From positions 1-7,134 of the forward strand of contig JAEVZK010000003.1 in the NCBI GenBank assembly GCA_023392285.1: 7,134 nt of DNA. The letters run 5' to 3'. The notes under the pieces are model-generated. The model had not been told where the DNA came from and made no database searches. It worked only from the letters and a program-made list of their open reading frames with translations. A program made the position numbers and the translations under genes. Positions 1 through 5,117 of this stretch are shown here, piece by piece (position 1 is the first letter of the stretch; each line of letters starts with the position of its first letter). This stretch comes from Armatimonadota bacterium (lineage in GTDB: Bacteria > Armatimonadota > Fimbriimonadia > Fimbriimonadales > Fimbriimonadaceae).

Positions 1-721
1 GGTCCCCGCCCACATCCGCACGGGAGAGTGAAATGAGGGCAATGAGCTGCTCCAAATCCGTCTTGCCGGAAAGGTTCACGACCTCCGCTCTGGCAAGCTT
101 GGCCGCCTCATCGGCGCTTGTCTCACCTTTTCCGCCGATGAGGACCACGGAGATGTTTTCGGCTGCGGTAAGGTCGATGAATCTGGCGACCCTATCCGAT
201 GGCCAACGTTTGATCGCCCATGCCGCACCGGGATTGACGACGATGAATGTTTCTGGGAGCCTCTGCCTCATCTCTTCTATCGCGGATGCGGTAGGGGCTA
301 GTGCGAACTGTGCCCGATCTGCGGTTCCTCCCGCAGCCCTGGCAACATCGACGTATTGGTCGACGACATGGAGCGAGGTGGGATCAGGAAGCACACGGCA
401 ACTGAAGAGCGCCGCACCTTCCCGCTGCCAGTGGTAGCCGAGCTTCGTTTTCGTCTCGAGGCCTCTGAGGAGGATCGCGCTCTTAAGCAGACCCTGCAGG
501 TCGAGCGCTGCATCGAAGGGGCCCGAAATTTTTGGCAAACGCCCCTTGGCGATCGGAATTACTTGATCGACCGATCTGCAGCACCGGACGATCGGCGCGA
601 ATTTTTCGCTGACCGCCCACACGATTTCGCAATCCGGAAATGAGGCTTTGAGCGCGCTCGCGGCGGGGAGCGAACACACGACGTCTCCGAGAGCGGATAG
701 GCGGCTGATGAAGAATCTCAC
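1..721 (-). CDS. GT9 family glycosyltransferase, heptosyltransferase-like (3' end missing)
   Basis: Enzymes of this family transfer ADP-heptose (or a related sugar) to the Kdo/inner core of LPS at the cytoplasmic face of the inner membrane. I read 240 codons from a GTG start at 721; the frame stays open to the window edge, so roughly 100 C-terminal residues are missing from a usual length near 340. The N-terminus SRLSALGDVVCSLPA (residues 6-20) is the glycine-containing first Rossmann loop typical of GT9. DLQGLLKSA (74-82) matches the conserved D-x-QG-x-x-KSA segment of heptosyltransferases. VVNPGAAWAIKRWP (161-174) opens the C-terminal nucleotide-sugar domain, and NLSGKTDLEQLIALI (216-230) followed by ADVGGD is the usual approach to the active-site loop. 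The GTG overlaps the TGA of the upstream GT4 gene in the tetramer GTGA, which supports this start and translational coupling. Sugar and acceptor specificity (WaaC, WaaF or WaaQ type) cannot be decided. Confidence 0.9.
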   Translation of the reverse strand, partial: MRFFISRLSALGDVVCSLPAASALKASFPDCEIVWAVSEKFAPIVRCCRSVDQVIPIAKGRLPKISGPFDAALDLQGLLKSAILLRGLETKTKLGYHWQREGAALFSCRVLPDPTSLHVVDQYVDVARAAGGTADRAQFALAPTASAIEEMRQRLPETFIVVNPGAAWAIKRWPSDRVARFIDLTAAENISVVLIGGKGETSADEAAKLARAEVVNLSGKTDLEQLIALISLSRADVGGD

Positions 722-1827
722 AGCGCAACTCGGCCACGAGATGGAACATACGAAGCGATGAGCTCGCGATAGAGGCTCTCCACCTGCTGAGCGGATGCCT
801 CCATCGTGAACTTATCACGAAAGCGAAGATAGCCTTTGCGGGCGATCTCATCCCTTTGGCTCGGATCCTTCTGAAAGTCGAGAACTGATGCCGCGATGGC
901 TTCTGAGCTGTCCACGGGCACGAATCGAGCACACGTCTGGTCGAGGATTTCGGGCACGCCACCAATTTTTGTGGTGATGATCGGGAGCTGGCAAGCCATC
1001 GCTTCAAGCAAGGAAATTCCGAACGCCTCCTGTTTGGTTGGGAACAGGTAAACGTCCATTGCGCTCAACCACGGAGCGATGTTTTCTTGAAAGCCGCAGA
1101 ACCGCACACGGTCGGCAACGCCTTTCTGAACGGCAAAGGCGCGCAACTCCTCCAGATATTGGCCGTCGCCCACAAAGGCGTACCTCAGGTTGGGCAGCTC
1201 AGTGGAAAGCTGGGCAACGGCGGCCACGCACTCGAAAATGCCCTTGCTGCGCTCGGCTCGGGAAACTGTGCCGACGAGGAGATCATCCTCCTGGTACCCG
1301 ATCTGTTTGCGTGCCTCTGCCTTGCCAGGCCGGACCGCGAAGGCATCGGCGGCGATCCCATTGTAAACGGCTTCCACCTTTGCGGCTGGAACGCCTTGGT
1401 CGACGAGATACTGTTTTGCCGCATTGGACACGGTGATGATGCGGTTCGCCATCATGTACGTGTACTTCTTGTTCATCCCGTGAACGGTGGCGACCACGGG
1501 AACGCGGGCAAGGCGGGCCGCAACGGAGCCGATGATCGTTGCCTTGGACAAATGGGTGTGGAGGACATCGATTCGGTTCTGGCGAAGAATCTTGGCCATG
1601 TGCGCGATGCCGCGAAAATCGTATCGTTTGCGTGCACGCACCTGATGCACTTGAATCCCCATTTCTTCAACGGTTGCTCCCAGTGGCTTGCCTTTGAACA
1701 CGGCAAACTGGACCTCAAGATCGCGGTGCTGCAAAGCGGCGGTTAGGTTGAGGACGCTTACGGCAGCGCCATAGCGGCCTCCGCCTTCGACGAATTGGAG
1801 GACTCGCAGCCGAGGATCTCCGCTCAC
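718..1827 (-). CDS. GT4 family glycosyltransferase, probably LPS core
   Basis: This is a retaining GT-B glycosyltransferase of family GT4, predicted cytosolic or peripheral to the inner membrane. It probably adds a sugar to the LPS core, judging only from its neighbours. With a GTG start at 1827 it has 369 residues, normal for the family. The N-terminal domain shows the glycine-rich acceptor loop EGGGRYGAA (14-22), DVLHTHLSKA (87-96) and VATVHGMNK (112-120). The C-terminal domain shows GTVSRAERSKG (186-196, with the Arg and Lys that contact the donor diphosphate in this family), AFVGDG (217-222) and the EX7E motif EAFGISLLE (267-275), followed by GGVPEIL (289-295). A GTG at 1878 would add 17 residues and a 55-bp overlap. 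I prefer 1827 because it forms a GTGA overlap with the lpxL stop, identical to the next junction, and has a GGAGG 11 nt upstream. Donor and acceptor are unknown. Confidence 0.9.
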   Translation of the reverse strand: MSGDPRLRVLQFVEGGGRYGAAVSVLNLTAALQHRDLEVQFAVFKGKPLGATVEEMGIQVHQVRARKRYDFRGIAHMAKILRQNRIDVLHTHLSKATIIGSVAARLARVPVVATVHGMNKKYTYMMANRIITVSNAAKQYLVDQGVPAAKVEAVYNGIAADAFAVRPGKAEARKQIGYQEDDLLVGTVSRAERSKGIFECVAAVAQLSTELPNLRYAFVGDGQYLEELRAFAVQKGVADRVRFCGFQENIAPWLSAMDVYLFPTKQEAFGISLLEAMACQLPIITTKIGGVPEILDQTCARFVPVDSSEAIAASVLDFQKDPSQRDEIARKGYLRFRDKFTMEASAQQVESLYRELIASYVPSRGRVAL

Positions 1828-2717
1828 AGCAGACCTGCCCTCCGCGCACTTTTCCAACGGTCGTGAAACCACAGCCACTGCTCAGGAACCCTGCGAATCT
1901 GCTCCTCAAGCGCGTTGTTGATCGCTCGAGTCATTCCCTCGACGAGATCAAACCCAGGAACTGGCTTGAGAGGCGGGTGAACTTCCATGCGGTACTCGCC
2001 AGGTCCGGTTCGCTGGCTAAAGAACATGATCATGGGCGAACCCATGCGCTGGTGAATCGAGGCGGGTCCGGTCACGGTGCCGCATGGTTTCTCAAAGAAG
2101 GGAATAAAAATGTCGCCCGAGTTCTGGTCGGGCAAGATCGCGATGACTTCGTTCTTTTTCAACTTCGTCAAAATGGCTCGAGCCGCGTTTCCGCGTGAAA
2201 GTACCTCGACTCCATGAGCTTGACGAATACGGAGCACGTGTCGGTTCAGATCGGTATCGTTCGCATCCCGAGCCACGACGCTCAGCTTGTAGCCCTTTGC
2301 GGCAACCACATGGGCGGCTCTCTCCCAATTTCCGTAGTGGCCGGTGAGCAGGATGACTCCCTTGCCTTCAGCGAGAGCTTCATCTAAATGCTCAAAACCG
2401 TGGCAATCGGCGTGGGCCAAGACTTCCTCGTCCGTGCGGCCGGGGCTCTTCATGAAATCCCCGGTGATGCGTCCAAAGTGTTGGAAAACCTTTCGGGCAA
2501 GGGCGTCGAGCTCGGCAGCGGGCATCTGGGGAAAAGCTAGCTCTAAGTTCGACAGCGCCCGGTTTCGGTGCTTTTTGGAGAGGCGGAAGACCAGGTTTCC
2601 CAAGCGCTCTCCGGTGCGTTCGGCAGAAATGGTGTCCTTTTTCAGGAACGTCTTTTCGGCCATCCTGAACGCGATGAAGCCGGCGCGCTTCTCAAGGTCT
2701 TTTCGTCGACTTCCCAT
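1824..2717 (-). CDS. lpxL: Lipid A secondary acyltransferase, LpxL/HtrB family
   Basis: Members transfer an acyl chain from acyl-ACP to a primary acyl chain of (Kdo-)lipid A at the cytoplasmic face of the inner membrane, late in the Raetz pathway. The 297-residue length is typical. The catalytic HX4E motif is HYGNWE (127-132) within ILLTGHYGNWERA. SVVARDANDTDLNRH (146-160), the LPDQN block (195-199) and the C-terminal PEQWLWFHDRWK (278-289) are family landmarks. The start is ATG, with AAGGAA 7 nt upstream, and it overlaps the end of lpxK by 26 bp. It follows lpxK directly, as fits sequential steps of one pathway. One oddity is the N-terminus: a charged stretch (residues 1-50) replaces the clear transmembrane helix seen in E. 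coli LpxL, so membrane attachment may be peripheral. The family also includes LpxM and LpxP, so chain length and position specificity are not determined; the symbol is used in the family sense. Confidence 0.92.
   Translation of the reverse strand: MGSRRKDLEKRAGFIAFRMAEKTFLKKDTISAERTGERLGNLVFRLSKKHRNRALSNLELAFPQMPAAELDALARKVFQHFGRITGDFMKSPGRTDEEVLAHADCHGFEHLDEALAEGKGVILLTGHYGNWERAAHVVAAKGYKLSVVARDANDTDLNRHVLRIRQAHGVEVLSRGNAARAILTKLKKNEVIAILPDQNSGDIFIPFFEKPCGTVTGPASIHQRMGSPMIMFFSQRTGPGEYRMEVHPPLKPVPGFDLVEGMTRAINNALEEQIRRVPEQWLWFHDRWKSARRAGLL
1839..1843 (-). promoter_or_regulatory. Shine-Dalgarno site of the GT4 gene
   Basis: GGAGG on the minus strand lies inside the end of the lpxL reading frame, 11 nt before the preferred GTG start at 1827. 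The spacing is on the long side. It supports the downstream GTG over the alternative GTG at 1878. Confidence 0.5.
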
Positions 2718-3672
2718 CTAACCGTTCCTTAAGCCAATCACGAAATTCCGCAGAAGGTTCGACACAGGCGGACCGGACCGCGATGACTACCCTTGCAAGG
2801 TCAATATCCCGACGTAATCGCAGCTTGACCCAATCTTTCGCCGTGACGACAACCGGCAAGCCGTTTCCGAACTGATCCAACAGGTTACCTGCGGCCAATG
2901 GATCGTGATCCGGCAGCAGCCGTTGCTCGGCCACTTCGATCCCGGCTTCGGCGACTCCGCGCACGAAGGTGGCAGGTGAGCCGATGGCACAAAGGAGGTT
3001 GGCACGGCGAGGTGGCGGTAGCGAGACGTGGTGCTGGTCGATGAATTCGAGGGGGGAGTACACCATTGAGAAGTGGCCCGGGAGCACGAGGTCAGCCCGA
3101 TCGAGACTCGACTGCGGCTCACGGTTCGGCCCGGCGGGAAGGACGAAGTGATTGGTCTCGGGCGCGTCGATGAGGATGGATATGTCCTTCTGAAGTGGAA
3201 GATGCTGAAAACCATCATCCATCAGGAGAATTGCGTCGGGGAATTCGCGATGGCAGATCTCGGCGGCCAAAACGCGCCGACGTCCGACGATCAGCGGGAC
3301 GTCGGGCAGGGCCTCGCGGATCATCGCAGGTTCGTCACCCCAGACCTCGGCGGGAAGTGGACCCGGTGGAGCAAGCGCCGCCTTCTCAGAGTGGGGGCTT
3401 CCATAGCCGCTGCAGCCGATCACCACTTGCTCTTCCATCGAGAGAAGGACCTGTGCAATGTGGAGGACCAGCGGGGATTTGCCACTGCCGCCAGTGGTCA
3501 GATTGCCGATGCAGAGAATCGGCCGATGTGGATGGGCCGCCTTTTTGAAGCCGCAACGGTAGAGCCAAAGGTAAACGGACCATCCTATCCAGTAAAGGCC
3601 GCTCAACGGGAGGAGGAGGATCCGGCGCAGCAGGTCCACTGGGCGCTTGCCAAACCAGATCTCCTGCATCAC
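2692..3672 (-). CDS. lpxK: Tetraacyldisaccharide 4'-kinase LpxK
   Basis: LpxK uses ATP to phosphorylate the 4' position of the tetraacyl disaccharide 1-phosphate, giving lipid IVA, at the inner face of the cytoplasmic membrane. The 326 residues match the usual 320-340. A hydrophobic helix spans about 14-38. The P-loop sits in GNLTTGGSGKSP (56-67), where most family members have GGTGKTP. WGDEP follows at 111-115, VGRRRVLAAE at 129-138 and the signature MDDGFQHLPLQKD at 151-163. Near the C-terminus VVTAKDWVKL (about 275-284) matches the family TEKDAVKL region. The usual SRGYG motif after the P-loop reads CSGYG here (87-91), so the Arg is absent. The start is GTG at 3672 or the adjacent ATG at 3669; an in-frame TAA three codons before the GTG excludes longer versions. 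GAGG lies just upstream. The HEAT-repeat gene ends 44 bp upstream and lpxL overlaps the 3' end by 26 bp. Confidence 0.95.
   Translation of the reverse strand: MMQEIWFGKRPVDLLRRILLLPLSGLYWIGWSVYLWLYRCGFKKAAHPHRPILCIGNLTTGGSGKSPLVLHIAQVLLSMEEQVVIGCSGYGSPHSEKAALAPPGPLPAEVWGDEPAMIREALPDVPLIVGRRRVLAAEICHREFPDAILLMDDGFQHLPLQKDISILIDAPETNHFVLPAGPNREPQSSLDRADLVLPGHFSMVYSPLEFIDQHHVSLPPPRRANLLCAIGSPATFVRGVAEAGIEVAEQRLLPDHDPLAAGNLLDQFGNGLPVVVTAKDWVKLRLRRDIDLARVVIAVRSACVEPSAEFRDWLKERLDGKSTKRP
2725..2730 (-). promoter_or_regulatory. Shine-Dalgarno site of lpxL
   Basis: AAGGAA on the minus strand lies within the last codons of lpxK, 7 nt before the lpxL ATG at 2717. Purine content and spacing are near ideal, which supports independent re-initiation at the overlapping junction and confirms the start. 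Confidence 0.65.
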
Positions 3673-3716
3673 CTCACTTTAGCGCACCGGCTGGCGATTC
3701 CGCTTTGACCTTTGGT

Positions 3717-4727
3717 TCACTGGTTCAAAGCCTTAGCCTTAAGCTGTGCAATGGCGCGCAGAATGCCGGCCAAATCTCTGCGCTCGATCATCTGTTGGAG
3801 GGGCTTTTCTTCTATTCCGGCTACTCGCCCGAGAATGGCTCGGGGATCGTTGCTGTGGCCGCTGCGCCAGCGGGCCATTTCTATCAACGAGGGCAGAGCG
3901 GTGCGGCGGATTTCGCTCAGAACTAAGGGCTTTCGCCATTTGCTCAGCTCTTGCAGCACCATCGAGCCTTTGTTGCGGTCAGTCCACGTTCCCGAGCACA
4001 CCATCGCGATAAAGCGCGTCGGAGGGAGGGACTTCGCGATCTTGGCATCCGATTTCACCAACACACCGATGGCGCGGACAGCGTTGTTTCGTACGGTGTC
4101 GTCAGGATCGGCGGTCGCTCGCATTAGGCAGTCCATCTGCGCCTTTGAATGCCGAGCGTAGCCCAGCAGTTCGGCTGCGGCTTGACGGTGGAGCGCCTCC
4201 GTGCTGGTGTCGAGCACCTTCCGAATCAGGGCATCATGGGCAAGCGCGTAGGTTCGCATCCGCATCTGGATTGCGCGAAGCTCAGGATCGGAGAACAGCG
4301 CGTAGCCCTGCGAATCATCCTCCCGGCCCCCGCCTCGCTGCAACGCGGGAAGCAAGGTGTCTCCGAAGCTCTTATAAAGAGCGAGGCCCTCCGAGTCCAA
4401 TTTTGCAGAGCCGTGCGGCCAAGGGCGTGGCAGGAGTTTCCGCACGGTCGGCCCAGGCAACCCGATAAAGATGATCATGGCTCCATTCTCGTCAAAACCG
4501 ACGGGTGCCACGTCAGTCGCGGGTTTTCCATATTCACGCCGCACATCCTCATCGATCACCTGCATCACGGCCGCCATGTTCTTCCAGCGATAGCTGTCCC
4601 CTGGGTGCACGGACAAGTTCTTTAGGAAGTGCGCAGTCTCTAGTCCGGATTGACCGAAGAGCTCGATGCTGCCGATCTTCATGGTTCCGCTCTGAAAGAG
4701 CGCGCAGGCGAGCAGACTGAGAATCAT
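3717..4727 (-). CDS. Putative exported protein with POTRA-like N-terminus and HEAT repeats
   Basis: I do not recognise a named family, and function is unknown. The 336-residue product starts with a short hydrophobic stretch (2-11) that could be a weak signal sequence. It lacks a positive n-region, and SLLAC resembles a lipobox but lies very close to the start. Residues 17-90 alternate strand and helix in a POTRA-like way: KIGSIELFG (17-25), SGLETAHFLKNLSVHPGD (27-44), then DVAPVGFDENGAMIIFIGLP (72-91). The second half is helical with HEAT-type repeats: EALHRQAAAELLGYARH (177-193), DDTVRNNAVRAIGVL (209-223) and a weaker one near 270-305. HEAT arrays usually bind proteins. The ATG at 4727 is preceded by an in-frame TAA four codons upstream, so no longer start exists; GAGGG lies 12 nt upstream. 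ATG at 4682 (Met16) is an alternative that would remove the hydrophobic stretch. It is first in the lipid A/LPS gene run, 44 bp before lpxK, so co-transcription is likely, but a role in envelope assembly is only inference. Confidence 0.8.
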   Translation of the reverse strand: MILSLLACALFQSGTMKIGSIELFGQSGLETAHFLKNLSVHPGDSYRWKNMAAVMQVIDEDVRREYGKPATDVAPVGFDENGAMIIFIGLPGPTVRKLLPRPWPHGSAKLDSEGLALYKSFGDTLLPALQRGGGREDDSQGYALFSDPELRAIQMRMRTYALAHDALIRKVLDTSTEALHRQAAAELLGYARHSKAQMDCLMRATADPDDTVRNNAVRAIGVLVKSDAKIAKSLPPTRFIAMVCSGTWTDRNKGSMVLQELSKWRKPLVLSEIRRTALPSLIEMARWRSGHSNDPRAILGRVAGIEEKPLQQMIERRDLAGILRAIAQLKAKALNQ

Positions 4728-4781
4728 CCCGCTGGTTTACCCTCGTTGAGACGAACTATTTACGATAGCGATTAGGTGCGT

Positions 4782-4800
4782 ACACTTTGTGCCGAAGTGT
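4782..4800. repeat. 6-bp dyad (ACACTT / AAGTGT)
   Basis: ACACTT and AAGTGT are perfect inverted copies separated by 7 nt. An overlapping CCGA/TCGG dyad lies at 4792-4803. The dyad is 55-73 bp upstream of the HEAT-repeat gene start, a distance at which an operator or promoter element could sit. Short dyads arise by chance, so a regulatory role is only possible. Confidence 0.35.
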
Positions 4801-4867
4801 CGGACTCTGGAAATGCTGGGACTGGGCTGGGCCTGCGAACGACTGGGGCTGGAGCCGCGACGCAATA

Positions 4868-4890
4868 CCCCCCACCCCTGCCCCTCCCCC
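4868..4890 (-). other. Predicted G-quadruplex motif
   Basis: The minus strand reads as four G-tracts of 5, 4, 4 and 6 with loops of 1, 2 and 1 nt (A, CA, T). This satisfies the usual G3+N1-7 rule with margin and predicts a very stable quadruplex. It lies about 140 bp upstream of the HEAT-repeat gene on that gene's sense strand, and on the template strand upstream of ppdK. Its 5' G-tracts are also the complement of the hairpin arm at 4881-4890, so the two structures would compete. Confidence 0.65.
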
Positions 4891-4925
4891 GCACAGAGCA
4901 CAATCATCTCTGGCTGGGGGAGGGG
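4881..4925. repeat. Perfect 10-bp G/C inverted repeat forming a long hairpin
   Basis: CCCCTCCCCC (4881-4890) and GGGGGAGGGG (4916-4925) are perfect inverted copies around 25 nt. Inside, CAGAG (4894-4898) pairs with CTCTG (4908-4912), leaving a 3+3 nt internal loop and a 9-nt apical loop. No T-tract follows on either strand and no gene ends here, so it is not a conventional terminator. The C-rich arm with a mirrored G-rich arm resembles dispersed palindromic repeats (REP/MITE-like) scattered between genes in some GC-rich genomes. Whether this one is multicopy cannot be seen from the window. Confidence 0.7.
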
Positions 4926-4983
4926 TCTCATTACCAGTCGGTCTTCCTGCAGATCAATCTTGCCGAACATCGAAGACTAGTGC

Positions 4984-5017
4984 GCCGAACGCCGAACGCT
5001 TAACGCTTATGCCTAAC
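4984..5017 (+). repeat. Degenerate heptamer direct repeats (GCCGAAC-like)
   Basis: GCCGAAC (4984-4990) is followed directly by an identical copy (4991-4997), then GCTTAAC (4998-5004), a 6-nt degenerate unit GCTTAT (5005-5010) and GCCTAAC (5011-5017). The pattern is roughly GCYKAAC repeated five times with near-helical-turn multiples. It lies 101-134 bp upstream of ppdK. It could be a regulator binding array or the remnant of slippage; nothing else supports either reading. Confidence 0.45.
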
Positions 5018-5043
5018 GGCGAGGGTCGGGGGCTCGCGTCTCC

Positions 5044-5059
5044 CAGGTAAACTGACCTG
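5044..5059. repeat. Small inverted repeat CAGGT/ACCTG upstream of ppdK
   Basis: CAGGT (5044-5048) and ACCTG (5055-5059) are perfect inverted copies with a 6-nt spacer, 59-74 bp before the ppdK start. It could be an operator half-site pair or a weak leader hairpin. The size is close to chance expectation. Confidence 0.25.
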
Positions 5060-5104
5060 ACTTCGCCGCCCGCCACCGTCGTCGAGCGCAACCACTTTCC
5101 ACTC

Positions 5105-5109
5105 AGGAG
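5105..5109 (+). promoter_or_regulatory. Shine-Dalgarno site of ppdK
   Basis: AGGAG with an 8-nt spacer to the TTG at 5118. It decides the start: between the in-frame TGA at 5058-5060 and position 5118 there is no ATG or GTG codon, and the first in-frame ATG (codon 16) would cut off the conserved N-terminal strand. Confidence 0.85.
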
Positions 5110-5117
5110 TTTTAGTT

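Larger units (their letters stand above)
4728..5117. other. Divergent intergenic region (390 bp)
   Basis: This region separates the start of the minus-strand lipid A operon from the start of ppdK, so promoters for both should lie here. I could not find a convincing pair of -35 and -10 boxes on either strand; the best hexamers match only 4 of 6 bases and lack a partner at proper spacing. The region holds a 6-bp dyad (4782-4800), a G-quadruplex motif overlapping a strong hairpin (4868-4925), heptamer direct repeats (4984-5017) and a small inverted repeat (5044-5059). Several short frames cross it (for example 4737-4970 minus, 4787-5050 plus), but their proline- or serine-rich products come from the C-rich repeat and I do not consider them genes. 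Confidence 0.7.

Noticed and set aside
483..1007. 174-codon minus-strand frame spanning the GT4/GT9 junction
   Set aside because: It lies in a different frame from both glycosyltransferases, which are continuous and motif-rich across the same bases.
1087..1746. 219-codon plus-strand frame inside the GT4 gene
   Set aside because: It is antisense to a clear GT4 glycosyltransferase with intact motifs; the product resembles no family I recognise.
3073..3708. 211-codon plus-strand frame inside lpxK
   Set aside because: It is antisense to lpxK, which carries all its family signatures; there is no independent evidence for coding.
1..4727. Defence system, prophage or other accessory island
   Set aside because: All minus-strand genes except the HEAT-repeat protein have clear housekeeping envelope roles, spacing is operon-like, and there are no integrase, transposase, tRNA or terminal repeats.
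4881..4925. Rho-independent terminator
   Set aside because: The hairpin is strong, but no T-tract follows on either strand and both flanking genes start, rather than end, next to this region.
4737..5050. Several short frames in the intergenic region on both strands (for example 4737-4970 minus, 4776-5003, 4787-5050 and 4789-4980 plus)
   Set aside because: They overlap each other in different frames, have no good ribosome binding sites or family similarity, and their composition is explained by the C-rich palindromic repeat.
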